DNA from: an uncultured Hungatella sp.
Lineage (GTDB): Bacteria; Bacillota; Clostridia; Lachnospirales; Lachnospiraceae
Reading direction: 5' to 3'
Length of the DNA: 54,094 bases
Assembly: GCA_910588505.1 (NCBI GenBank)
Contig: CAJUPQ010000016.1
Coordinates: 1 to 54,094 of the forward strand
Part shown: in pieces, positions 7,282-15,883 of the stretch
Numbering within the stretch: position 1 is the first letter of the stretch
Layout of the letters: each line of letters begins with the position of its first letter
The notes under the pieces: generated by a model
The model's input: the letters and a program-made list of their open reading frames with translations, nothing else
What the model was told of the DNA's origin: nothing
Database searches by the model: none
Program-made: the position numbers and the translations under genes

Positions 7282-7857
7282 ATGAATAATTACAGAAATA
7301 CCGATTATGCACTGAACAAGCACAGCAAAGGCATCGTCTATAAGTTTGCCGACGGCATCATTGAGACAACTCTTACGGATTATCTCCGGGAAAACCCAGA
7401 AAAAACAGAACAAGATTTTAACAGGTTCAAAGAATTATCGGATGAAATCTATTATCAGCAGGACAGACATCAAAATCGGACAAGCCGCCTGGATGTCAGC
7501 ATTTATTGTTTGAAACAGGCAGATTATATCAGCATGCTCCATTTAGCGGCTGACGCGCAACGAAAAAATGAGAGAAGCAGGGCGCAGGAACAGGCGCTAA
7601 TAGCAGCTAAAAGATTATTGGACAGCAGAAAATTAACTGATACACAAAAACATCGCTTTTATCTCTACTTTTTCGAAGGTCTTTCTACCAGACAAATAGC
7701 CTTGCAGGACGAGGTGCATCAGAGAGCAGTGTGGGATAGTTTGAGATGGGCAATAAAGAAGCTTAAAAAATATTTCAAAAGTCAACTGTCGGAAAATCCG
7801 GAATATTCCTATGTGAACCAATCGTACCCGATAACGGACAACTCGTCACAACCCTGA
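7282..7857 (+). CDS. Sigma-70-like (region 4) regulatory protein of a mobile module
   Basis: This 191-residue protein resembles the small sigma-like proteins encoded by clostridial integrative elements. The N-terminal half is polar (DYLRENPEKTEQDFNRFKEL). Residues ~115-165 form a helix-turn-helix like sigma region 4: LTDTQKHRFYLYFFEGLSTRQIA, then AVWDSLRWAIKKLKKYF. GGGAGGAG precedes ATG 7282, directly after a perfect 11-base hairpin. It lies at the head of the integration module that ends with the three recombinases, and may control excision or transfer genes. A true sigma factor would need region 2, which is not evident, so a regulator role is inferred. Confidence 0.65.
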   Translation: MNNYRNTDYALNKHSKGIVYKFADGIIETTLTDYLRENPEKTEQDFNRFKELSDEIYYQQDRHQNRTSRLDVSIYCLKQADYISMLHLAADAQRKNERSRAQEQALIAAKRLLDSRKLTDTQKHRFYLYFFEGLSTRQIALQDEVHQRAVWDSLRWAIKKLKKYFKSQLSENPEYSYVNQSYPITDNSSQP

Positions 7858-7909
7858 TTTCATGACGTTGGGTGAGGGCAATTTATGCCTTCGGAAAAGG
7901 AGGATATGT

Positions 7910-8352
7910 ATGTCAGCGTCAGAACGGGAGTTTTATTTGTATCCAGATGGGAAACGGGTCAAGGTCAGCAGGGAGGTATATGAGGAATATTACCACGGCA
8001 AACGAAAGGAGCGGTATTTTATGGAGGATTTAAAAAGGGGAAAGACAATTGTGAATCAGGAAGAGCAGACAATAAGTTTTATTCAGGGGCGTGAGGATTC
8101 TTACGAGCGGCTGTTGGATTTAGGTCATCAGTTTCCTGTATCGGGGGACTGCTGGAGGATAAAGTATTGACAACAATCCTTTTAGATAAGGCATTAGAGA
8201 CTCTTACGTCAGAGGAACGGGAGCTGATCCGAGAACTGTTTTATCTGGGAAAGACAGAAAGACAGGTAAGCGAGACGCTTAATATGGCCAAAACTACGCT
8301 GCATCGCCAAAGGAAACGGATATTAGATAAGCTGAAAGGTTTATTGGAATAA
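7910..8352 (+). pseudogene. Sigma-like gene split by a frameshift (halves 7910-8170 and 8167-8352)
   Basis: The first half (ATG 7910, after AAAAGGAGG) encodes 86 residues beginning MSASEREFYLYPDGKR and ending abnormally at TGA 8168-8170. The second half encodes a sigma region 4-type helix-turn-helix (LTSEERELIRELFYLGKTERQVSETLNMAKTTLHRQ, given as two overlapping motifs). It has only a TTG start (8167) overlapping the stop. Reading the +1 frame just before the stop gives EDKVL running directly into the second half. This suggests one original ~147-residue protein broken by a single-base loss around 8146-8152. Coupled translation from the TTGA overlap, or ribosomal slippage, could still make the C-terminal part. 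Its function parallels the preceding sigma-like gene. Confidence 0.6.
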
Positions 8353-8923
8353 AATTTTTTAAATTATTTTTCGAAAAAGCGGACCAAAAGTGGCATTTGC
8401 CGTCTAAAGATATAGGGAGGTATCATTACCTTTTGTGTACCTTGATAAAAAGCGGATTTTGATTCCGTTCATATGGAAGTATTCAGGCTACAACATCCAT
8501 TGTGTGCTGTTAAACAGCAAGCATTCCAGACACAGACGCCAGGACTGCCTGTAGGCGGGGGCAACATATAGAAAGGGGGGACAAATTGCATACCTGCCTA
8601 TTAAAACGATAGCATCGAAGGCACGAGCGATAATCCGATGAGTCTGTAACCCGGTAAGGGCAATACCGGAAATGCCATGACCCGCGATGGAGATAAACCG
8701 AAATTTCCCGTTCCCCAGGGTAAAAGGGGGATACTGCGTACAAGGAGGCCGGCCGATCTGCCGTCTGTTTGGGCGGTATCACGGTGTCCGTAAGCTCAGG
8801 GCAGGTCTGGATACATTAGTTAGGAGACTTTTTGTCTTTTTTGATTTATCAAAACATACATATAGGACAGGCAAAATAAAATAGACTGTACTGGAGAGAA
8901 AATCAGAAGGAGGGCAGAGTGTA
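8353..8923. other. Long non-coding stretch inside the integration module
   Basis: No gene with a credible start was found on either strand in ~570 bases. Visible pairings are TGCTGT/ACAGCA (8505-8519), GCCAGG...CCTG..GGC (8538-8556) and CCGGTA/TACCGG (8651-8669). An AGAC-TTTTT-GTCT followed by T residues lies near 8824-8842. The composition is GC-richer than the genes before it. It could be a structured RNA, a transfer origin or a regulatory leader of the recombinase operon; nothing seen decides between these. Confidence 0.4.
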
Positions 8924-9181
8924 ATGGTGACATTGGAAGAACTAAATGAGATGAGACAGGCTGATATTAGAACTGTGGATGTCAGTCAGCTTACGGATTT
9001 GCGGGATGTGGAAATTAATGAGAAGGACAATGTTAAGAAGCGGGTCGCACAGTACATGGAAGCAGTGAAAAACCCCTTTCTGATGAAGATTGGCAGTTAC
9101 GCAGTGAAATTTTCCTATTCGGAATCCGGAGAAGGAATTGAAGAACGGATGCTGGCTTATATTTCTGATATGGCGAAGTAA
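8924..9181 (+). CDS. Small protein preceding serine recombinases
   Basis: This 85-residue protein has a good site (GAAGGAGGG) before ATG 8924. The sequence (VTLEELNEMRQADIRTVDVSQLTDLRDV... then KRVAQYMEAVKNPFLMKIGSYAVKFSYSE) matches, from memory, a conserved small protein found just upstream of large serine recombinases in clostridial integrative elements. It may be an accessory or directionality factor; this is inferred from position only. A small terminator follows at 9279-9296. Confidence 0.65.
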   Translation: MVTLEELNEMRQADIRTVDVSQLTDLRDVEINEKDNVKKRVAQYMEAVKNPFLMKIGSYAVKFSYSESGEGIEERMLAYISDMAK

Positions 9182-9278
9182 CAATAACAATGAAAACCTC
9201 TTTACAAACAGAGGGGATTATGTTAATCTATGACCAGGACTAAACAGCGGAAATCCTGATTGAGTTAGGTGACATGAC

Positions 9279-9296
9279 CCCGTAGGACGGGTTTTT
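9279..9296 (+). terminator. Small terminator or attenuator before the recombinase operon
   Basis: The stem CCCGT (9279-9283) and ACGGG (9287-9291) with loop AGG is followed by TTTTT. It lies 30 bases before the first recombinase, so it could limit read-through into the recombinase genes. Confidence 0.55.
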
Positions 9297-9325
9297 GCCA
9301 GCCATATTTTTTCAGGAGGACGCAG

Positions 9326-10984
9326 ATGAAAGCAAAAGAACATTATAATGTAGCCATGTATCTCCGTCTGTCAAAAGATGATGGAGATTTTGGCGGTGGA
9401 AAAACAGAAAGTGACAGCATCGGTTCCCAGCGGGATTTAATCCGCTCATATATCCGCTCTCATAAAGAGATGGAGCTTTTTGATATATATTCGGACGACG
9501 GTTATTCTGGAGCCAATTTTGACAGACCTCAGTTTAAGCGTATGATGAAAGATGTGGAAGAAGGAAACGTTGACTGTATCATAGTAAAAGACTTGTCTCG
9601 TTTTGGACGAGATTACATAGAAGCCGGGCGGTTAATTCAAAAGACCTTTCCGGCTTTTTGCGTGCGGTTTATTGCTATAACAGATAATTTTGACTCTCTG
9701 ACGGCGGATCATAATGAGACTTCTTTGGTGCTGCCCATAAAAAATTTCGTAAACGATTCCTATTGCCGTGATATTTCCCAGAAGGTGAAGAGCCAGAAGA
9801 AGATGAAGAGGGAAAAGGGGGAGTACGTAGGGGCGTTTGTGGTGTATGGATATCGCAAGGATCCTAAAAATAAGAACAGGATTATAAGGGACGATTATGC
9901 GGCGGAAGTGGTAAAGCAGATTTTTGCGTGGCGGATTCAGGGCATGAGTACGCCGACGATAGCAAAAAAACTGGATGAAAGAGGTATCCTGCCGCCTATG
10001 GAATATAAGAAATGCCGCGGGGAAAATTTTTCTACAGGATTTTCCAAAGGCGGGAAAATGAGTTGGTCTGCGGTTGCGGTTCGGCGAATTTTGGTCAATG
10101 AGATGTATGCCGGAATTATGGTACAGGGGAAGACAGAAACCATAAATTATAAGGAGAAGAAGGCCGCGGCGAGGCCTAAGGAGGAATGGGTACGGGTATC
10201 GGGAACTCACGAAGCGATTATAAGTAAAGAAGATTTTGAGTTTGTGCAGAAGCTGGCTTTCATAGACTGTAAACCGTCAGGAAAAGGGGAGAAAGGGCAT
10301 ATTTTTACGGGGCTTTTGTACTGTGGTGACTGCGGCGGACTTATGTTTCGGCGGGTGAACCGATATAAGGGGAAAGAGAGCGTTTCTTTTATCTGCGGCT
10401 CTTACAATAAGAGACAAGGGTGTACCAGGCATACCACAAAAGAGGAAGATTTGAAAGCAGTGGTGTTGGCCGCCATACAAAGCCAGGCCAGGCTGTTTTT
10501 GGACCGTGAGACTGTACTTAACCGCTTGAATCAGATGGAAATCGGCTTTGATGAAGTTGTGAGATTTGATAAGGAGATTAAACGGCTCTATGAGGAGCAG
10601 GAGAAATATGGTTCTTTGCGGTCAGCGCTTTATGAGGATTTAAAAAGAGGAATTTTGACAGAAGAGGATTTTAAGAACTTTAAAGAGATTTATGAGGGGC
10701 GGTATCAGGAGATTCAAAAATCCATTGAAAAGCAGGAGCAGGCAGTAAAGGATTTATTCAAGTCAAAAGTGGAATCAGGAGCACGGCTGGAAAGGTTTAA
10801 GGAGGTTATGGCTGTTATGGAGTGCAGTCGGGAAGTTCTGGTGGCCTTTGTGGAAAGAATTGATATTTATGAGGGGAACAGGATGGAGATTACCTTGAAG
10901 CATAAAGAACTTTTCCAGAAAACCGCCATGCTGGAGGAATATGTCTGCGGCAGAATGTCCGGGAAAGAAAGGGGAGTGAGGTAA
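9326..10984 (+). CDS. Large serine recombinase 1
   Basis: This 552-residue site-specific recombinase is of the large serine type. The N-terminal catalytic domain contains the nucleophile Ser16 in MYLRLSKDDGD and the conserved arginines in DLSRFGRDYIEAG. The recombinase domain (~residues 160-300) includes YGYRKDPKN and the DNA-contact segment SWSAVAVRRILVNEMYAG. A zinc ribbon (LLYCGDCGGLMFRR... and CGSYNKRQGC) is followed by a long coiled coil (~residues 400-500) that in this family controls integration versus excision. CAGGAGGA precedes ATG 9326. The gene runs straight into recombinase 2 (stop TAA, then ATG with no gap), so they form an operon. Confidence 0.95.
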   Translation: MKAKEHYNVAMYLRLSKDDGDFGGGKTESDSIGSQRDLIRSYIRSHKEMELFDIYSDDGYSGANFDRPQFKRMMKDVEEGNVDCIIVKDLSRFGRDYIEAGRLIQKTFPAFCVRFIAITDNFDSLTADHNETSLVLPIKNFVNDSYCRDISQKVKSQKKMKREKGEYVGAFVVYGYRKDPKNKNRIIRDDYAAEVVKQIFAWRIQGMSTPTIAKKLDERGILPPMEYKKCRGENFSTGFSKGGKMSWSAVAVRRILVNEMYAGIMVQGKTETINYKEKKAAARPKEEWVRVSGTHEAIISKEDFEFVQKLAFIDCKPSGKGEKGHIFTGLLYCGDCGGLMFRRVNRYKGKESVSFICGSYNKRQGCTRHTTKEEDLKAVVLAAIQSQARLFLDRETVLNRLNQMEIGFDEVVRFDKEIKRLYEEQEKYGSLRSALYEDLKRGILTEEDFKNFKEIYEGRYQEIQKSIEKQEQAVKDLFKSKVESGARLERFKEVMAVMECSREVLVAFVERIDIYEGNRMEITLKHKELFQKTAMLEEYVCGRMSGKERGVR

Positions 10985-12643
10985 ATGCCCAGAACCCCCA
11001 GAGAAAAGAGCGTCAAGAGAAAAGAAGCGGCTCCAAAGAAGATATATTCTGTTGGAATTTATGCCAGACTTTCCGTTGACAGCCACAGCGAAAAGAATGA
11101 GTCTATTGAGAATCAGGTGGAGATAGCAAAAGAGTATTTAGATTCACAAGGGGATATGGAGTTGTATAAGTGTTACAGCGATTTGGGAAGAACAGGGACA
11201 GATTTTGACAGAAAAGAATTTGAATGTTTGATGCAGGATGTTAGAAAGCGTTTGATAGATTGTATTATTGTCAAGGATTTTTCCAGATTTGGGCGCGATT
11301 ATGTGGAGATGGGAAACTATCTGGAGAAGATATTTCCTTTTCTGGGCGTAAGATTTATTTCTGTGACTGATGAATTTGACAGCCTGAAGGCAGAGGCTAA
11401 CCCGGATTCTTTGGGAATTAATCTAAAGCACCTTGTAAATGAACTTTATGCCAGGGATATTGGGATAAAGGTGAGAGCTGCCAAGGAAGTGAAATGGGAG
11501 CAGGGAAGTTTCATAGGAGGAATCCCGGCCTATGGCTATGGAGCTGTGTGGGAAAATGGAAAGAAAAGGCTGTATGTTGAAGAGGAGCCGGCCCAGATTG
11601 TAAAGAAGCTGTACGATTTGTATATATCCGGAAAGAATCAGAAGGAACTTGTGGAGTGGCTTTACGAGAACCGGATACACCCGCCTAAAGGATACAGACA
11701 GACTGGCCATGTGTATTGTCAGAATGAGGAACCTTTGTATCAATGGAACCGGGGGACTGTGAAAAATCTTTTACAAAATCCGGTATATCTTGGCCATCTT
11801 GTTCAGGCTCATACAGGCAGGGCAAAACAGAAGGGAGAAGAGAGGAAAGAAATGGAGGAGGGGGAGTGGTGTTTAAAAAAGAACACTCATGAACCTATAA
11901 TCTTTGAAGAGCAATTTTATCAGGCGGCACAGCGTTTTAAAGAGCAGGAGATTTACTGTAATCGCAAAGGATTTTCCAAGGCAGTACCTATGGATGATGA
12001 TAAGCTGGAAGGAATCTTATTTTGTGGAGAATGTAAACGGCCAATGTCAAGGATTGCCAATGTCAAGGAGCTGTCTAATGGAGACAGGATCCGGCTGTAT
12101 GCTTATTTCTGCCACAACTCCCGCAAGATTGACGGAAGCGGATGCGAGAGAAAGTACGTGACATGGAAGGATTTAGAAGAGATTTTAAAGGAATCTCTGG
12201 AAAGGGAATTTCTTATGGCAGGAATTGTTCCCGGCAGGATTTTGAAGGAGAAAAAAAGGCTTCTGGAAGAAGGACGACAGAATATAAAGCGGCAGAAAGA
12301 TGAACTGGAAAATAAGGTTCAGGAAGCTAAGAGAATAACCAGCGAGAAATATATGAAGTACCATCAGGGATTTTTAAGTGAAGATGAGTTCCTTCGGTGG
12401 AAGGCGGAGCGGGAGGAACAGATTAAGCTCTGGAGAAGAAAAGCCCTGGAATTTGATAAAAAGCTGAAGGAATGGGAAAGGGTATCGAAAGAAGAGTGTG
12501 ATTTTCTGCGTAATCTTATGAGATTTGATGGAAAATCCCAGTTGGATAGGACGTTTGTGCAGGCCTTGATCGAAAGGATTGAAGTATATCCGGGGAATCG
12601 ACTGGAGATTTCTTATCGGTTTCCGGCTGCAAAGTTTATATAA
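10985..12643 (+). CDS. Large serine recombinase 2
   Basis: This 552-residue protein is the second member of the recombinase trio. The catalytic serine is Ser30 in VGIYARLSVDSH, followed by SRFGRDYVEMGNYLEK. The recombinase domain, zinc ribbon (LFCGECKRPMSR... with YFCHNSRKIDGSGC) and coiled coil (KRLLEEGRQNIKRQKDELEN) are all present, so it looks intact. The N-terminus is extended by a very basic stretch (TPREKSVKRKEAAPKK). The ATG directly follows the stop of recombinase 1, with GAGTGAGG upstream. In multi-recombinase elements more than one of these proteins can be needed for movement; which one acts here is not known. Confidence 0.95.
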   Translation: MPRTPREKSVKRKEAAPKKIYSVGIYARLSVDSHSEKNESIENQVEIAKEYLDSQGDMELYKCYSDLGRTGTDFDRKEFECLMQDVRKRLIDCIIVKDFSRFGRDYVEMGNYLEKIFPFLGVRFISVTDEFDSLKAEANPDSLGINLKHLVNELYARDIGIKVRAAKEVKWEQGSFIGGIPAYGYGAVWENGKKRLYVEEEPAQIVKKLYDLYISGKNQKELVEWLYENRIHPPKGYRQTGHVYCQNEEPLYQWNRGTVKNLLQNPVYLGHLVQAHTGRAKQKGEERKEMEEGEWCLKKNTHEPIIFEEQFYQAAQRFKEQEIYCNRKGFSKAVPMDDDKLEGILFCGECKRPMSRIANVKELSNGDRIRLYAYFCHNSRKIDGSGCERKYVTWKDLEEILKESLEREFLMAGIVPGRILKEKKRLLEEGRQNIKRQKDELENKVQEAKRITSEKYMKYHQGFLSEDEFLRWKAEREEQIKLWRRKALEFDKKLKEWERVSKEECDFLRNLMRFDGKSQLDRTFVQALIERIEVYPGNRLEISYRFPAAKFI

Positions 12644-12676
12644 ACCAGAGTATATTGAATGGACAAGGAGGATCAT

Positions 12677-14299
12677 ATGGTAAGGATTGCCATCTATATG
12701 CGTCTGTCAAAAGAGGATGAGAAAAATTGCCGAAAGGAAGAAAGCAACAGCATCAGAAATCAGCGGGCATTGGCGGAAGCATATGTAAAGGATCATTTTA
12801 AAGAATATAAATTGTTGGAGTTTCAAGATGACGGATATACAGGAACAAATTTTGACAGACCCGGCGTCACGGCGCTTCTAAAAGAAGTGAAGGATGGAAA
12901 GATTGACTGCATTGTGGTGAAAGATTTCTCCAGATTTTCCAGGGATTATATTGAGCTTGGCAGTTACATAGAGCAAATTTTCCCGTTTATGAAAGTGCGT
13001 TTTATTTCTATTAATGATCGTTATGACAGTGATGAAAGGGAGCAAAGGGGAGGAATCCTGGATATCCGGTTTAAACATTTGCTGTATGACTTATACAGCA
13101 AGGACTTATCTGTGAAGGTGAAATCGTCTCTGGAAGTGAAGAAAAAACAGGGACTGTATATAAGCGGAAATTGTCCTTTTGGCTATGAAAAGGCGGCGGG
13201 GAACCGCCATATGCTTGTGATCGCAGAGGACGAGGCCCAGGTGGTAAGAAAGATTTTTGATATGTCGGCAAGTGGTTTTACATCCTCCCAGATTGCCAAA
13301 GTTTTTAATCAGGAGGGGATTAAGACGCCGATTCAGTTTAAGATGGAAAAAGGAAGAAGCAGCCGCGCGCCCAAAGGAGGCAGATTTGTGTGGGAGAATA
13401 CTATGATTTGCGCAATCCTGCGAAATAGAGTTTATGTAGGCGACATGATATATGGGAGATATGAACGGCTCCAAGTAGGAGGAAAAAATCGTCAGAAACC
13501 AAAGGACGAGTGGAAGATTTTTATGAATCATCATGAACCCATTATTGAAAGAGAAGTTTTTGAGGCTGTGCAGGAACGAAGAGGAAGCAGTAAAAATGTG
13601 ATGGGAGAAAGGAAAACAGAAGAAAGACATCCGTTGACCGGGAAGTTGTTCTGCGGCTGTTGCGGACGCAGCCTGACTTATAGAAACAACAATAGAAATC
13701 CTTATTTTTACTGCAGCCGCCGTTATGCCAGTGGGATGGGGGAGTGTGTCAGCAACCTGAACGGTGTGTTTGCCGGAGAAGTGGTGCTGTATGAGTTTTG
13801 GCGGGAGTATGACAGGTGTGTGAGCGCAGACCAGGCAAAAGCGGCTGAATGGGAAAGAAAACAAAGGGAGGAGGAGGCGAGGGCCGGAGAGATTGCAGAG
13901 GGAAAAAAAAGGGTTCTTTCCTGTCAGAAACAGAAAATTGCTGCTTATGAACGCTTAATAGCTGCCAGAAACAAAAAGGGGGATGGGACAGCAGAGGAGA
14001 TGTTAATGAAGGAGGCGGCAGAGATATGCCGGAGGGAAGAAAAGAAGTTGGCTAAATTGGAGGTGGAGGGAGAGCTAACCGGTTCGAAAGCAGAGAGGAG
14101 AAAAAAGGAAAGACCGGCAGAGGTGTATATAGGGCAGAAAGGAATATTGCGGCTTCTGGAAAGTTCCAAATTGACGGAAGAATTGGTCAAAGAGACAGTG
14201 GAACGGATTGCGGTAACAGCCAATGGGGAGATGGAGATTTTTTGGAAATCATCAGCGTTTTGCGGTGTTTTGCAGACAGCGGCCCAGACTGCCATTTAA
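12677..14299 (+). CDS. Large serine recombinase 3
   Basis: The start was set at ATG 12677, 5 bases after AAGGAGG, giving 540 residues; the ATG at 12659 has no ribosome binding site. The catalytic serine is Ser11 in IYMRLSKEDEKN. SRFSRDYIELGSYIEQ follows, then the recombinase domain with FVWENTMICAILRNRVYVGDM, a zinc ribbon (LFCGCCGRSLTY... and YCSRRYASGMGEC) and a Lys/Glu-rich coiled coil. All domains are present. It closes the integration module. An attachment site is expected close to its 3' end in such elements but could not be identified. Confidence 0.95.
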   Translation: MVRIAIYMRLSKEDEKNCRKEESNSIRNQRALAEAYVKDHFKEYKLLEFQDDGYTGTNFDRPGVTALLKEVKDGKIDCIVVKDFSRFSRDYIELGSYIEQIFPFMKVRFISINDRYDSDEREQRGGILDIRFKHLLYDLYSKDLSVKVKSSLEVKKKQGLYISGNCPFGYEKAAGNRHMLVIAEDEAQVVRKIFDMSASGFTSSQIAKVFNQEGIKTPIQFKMEKGRSSRAPKGGRFVWENTMICAILRNRVYVGDMIYGRYERLQVGGKNRQKPKDEWKIFMNHHEPIIEREVFEAVQERRGSSKNVMGERKTEERHPLTGKLFCGCCGRSLTYRNNNRNPYFYCSRRYASGMGECVSNLNGVFAGEVVLYEFWREYDRCVSADQAKAAEWERKQREEEARAGEIAEGKKRVLSCQKQKIAAYERLIAARNKKGDGTAEEMLMKEAAEICRREEKKLAKLEVEGELTGSKAERRKKERPAEVYIGQKGILRLLESSKLTEELVKETVERIAVTANGEMEIFWKSSAFCGVLQTAAQTAI

Positions 14300-14349
14300 A
14301 ATCGCCTGCGACGATGGGCGGTTTGGTTCGCTGCCATTACGCGCATCCC

Positions 14350-14377
14350 CATGCCAAGCAGCGTGGTGCTTGACATG
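14350..14377. repeat. Inverted repeat after the recombinases
   Basis: CATGCCAAGCA (14350-14360) and TGCTTGACATG (14367-14377) pair with one mismatch around GCGTGG. There is no T-run, so it is not an obvious terminator. Its place just after recombinase 3 makes it a candidate for part of an attachment site, but this is only a positional argument. Confidence 0.35.
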
Positions 14378-14494
14378 GGAGTGAACAGTAAGTGCGCCCA
14401 GGAAGATTACATGACGTCAACAGGCAGAAGATTGTGATTGAGATTATAGAAAAATAATGATACAATAAGATTACGGAACAGGAGAAGAAAAAGG

Positions 14495-15412
14495 ATGGGA
14501 AATATATATGACGGAGCATTCCGAACAATACTTAATGATTGCCGAAAGCTGATTATCCCGGTGATTAATGAAATCTTTCATGAAAATTATATAGGTGATG
14601 AGGAAATCCTGTTTTTTCCAAACGAGCATTTTTTGAATCAACAGGACAAAGAGAATAAAGAACGTATCACAGATACGAATTTTACGGTTTTTGGGAAAGT
14701 AAAGAAGAAATATCATATTGAGTGCGAAAGCAGCCTGCCAGATGGAAAGATTACAGTTAGACTATTTGAGTACGATGCGCAGATAGCATTGGATGAGGGA
14801 GACGTGAATCAGGAAACTTTGACGGTAACATTTCCAAATACGGCGGTGATATATCTTCGGACATATAAAAAGACACCGGATAAAATGAAATATGTGATTA
14901 TTACCCCAGGAGGGACAGTGGGGTATGATGTTCCGATTATGAAGGTACAGGCGTATTCTTTGGATGATATTTTTAGAAAACAGCTGTTGCTGTTAATTCC
15001 ATTTTACATTTTCTCACATGAGAAGAATCTGCCAGAGTATAATAGTAATATGGAAAAGCTGGCTGAACTGAAAGCAGAGTATCAGGACATTCTGGCAAGG
15101 CTTGATGAATTGGAACGACAGGAGATGATAGGAGCATTCGACAAGCGTACAATTATAGAACTTTCCAATGATGTAATGAAGGAATTGACACAGAAATATG
15201 AGAATGTACAGAAAGGAGTGGGTGATATTATGGGTGGCGCATTGATTGAGACAACAGCGAGAAAATTAAAAAATGAGGCAGAAAATGAGACGAAAAGACA
15301 GACAGCCCTTAGGATGTTAAAAAGAGGAAAACTTACGCTTGAGGAGATTGCGGAATATTCAGGACTTAGTATTACGGAGGTAAAGCAGTTAGCGGGGATT
15401 CATGCCGTGTAA
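14495..15412 (+). CDS. Rpn-type PD-(D/E)XK nuclease / transposase-like protein
   Basis: This 305-residue protein belongs to the large Lachnospiraceae group related to Rpn recombination-promoting nucleases. The N-terminal part shows the family layout: AFRTILNDCRKLIIPVINEIF, DTNFTVFG, then KKKYHIECESS, where HIECES is the E-x-(C/S) core motif of the PD-(D/E)XK fold. A central coiled segment (MEKLAELKAEYQDILARLDEL) and a C-terminal segment (KLTLEEIAEYSGLSITEVKQLAG) that recurs in this group complete it. In related proteins DNA cleavage promotes recA-independent recombination; that role is inferred here. GAGAAGAAAAAGG precedes the ATG. A terminator follows at 15447. Confidence 0.8.
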   Translation: MGNIYDGAFRTILNDCRKLIIPVINEIFHENYIGDEEILFFPNEHFLNQQDKENKERITDTNFTVFGKVKKKYHIECESSLPDGKITVRLFEYDAQIALDEGDVNQETLTVTFPNTAVIYLRTYKKTPDKMKYVIITPGGTVGYDVPIMKVQAYSLDDIFRKQLLLLIPFYIFSHEKNLPEYNSNMEKLAELKAEYQDILARLDELERQEMIGAFDKRTIIELSNDVMKELTQKYENVQKGVGDIMGGALIETTARKLKNEAENETKRQTALRMLKRGKLTLEEIAEYSGLSITEVKQLAGIHAV

Positions 15413-15446
15413 AAGGCAAATTATAAAAAGTTGATATCGTGGCCGG

Positions 15447-15490
15447 AAAGCAGGAAGATGATAGATTATCAGATTATTTTCCTGCTTTTA
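15447..15490 (+). terminator. Terminator after the Rpn-type gene
   Basis: AAAGCAGGAA (15447-15456) pairs with TTCCTGCTTT (15479-15488) and the stem ends in T residues. It sits ~35 bases after the stop codon. Confidence 0.65.
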
Positions 15491-15762
15491 TATTGGAGAT
15501 AGATGCCGCAAAAATAGTAATCATCAACTGAAAAAAGTCTCATATGGACGGATTATCTTTAAGGGGAAACAGTGGAAATAGAGTTTTCCCAGATGGAGCG
15601 ATTTCCCCAGGCTTCAGGACAGAATCCGACAAATGCACAACATGAGCACAGGTTAAAGAGCAGAGATAAAATCGAAAAAACGGTTTTATCCCACGCCAAG
15701 GTGACCAGATATATCCGTATTGTAAATTTTCAAAATGGGTGTGATGCCGCAAAAACAGCATT

Positions 15763-15815
15763 TTGTCATTGATTTAACACCAGTGCGGCGGATTCTTGTC
15801 ATTGATTTAACACCA
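15763..15815. repeat. Two 20-base direct repeats
   Basis: TTGTCATTGATTTAACACCA occurs at 15763-15782 and again at 15796-15815, with 13 bases between. The rest of the stretch 15490-15880 holds no supportable gene. The repeat lies just ahead of the broken subtilase gene and may mark the junction at which the gene lost its 5' end. Confidence 0.5.
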
Positions 15816-15883
15816 ATGATTGATATTTGCGGATATAGCGAGAGAAAAAAGTGGAAAGTTAGAAAAGTTTTTAAATTTCTGCT

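Noticed and set aside
8510..8884. Open frames on both strands in the module's non-coding stretch
   Set aside because: No ribosome binding sites, odd composition and overlap of hairpins. Neither looks like a real protein.
9279..9325. Riboswitch in front of the recombinase operon
   Set aside because: Only a small terminator is seen; there is no room for an aptamer.
15572..15772. Open frame of 66 codons before the subtilase
   Set aside because: No start signal and no recognisable sequence; it lies in a junction with direct repeats.
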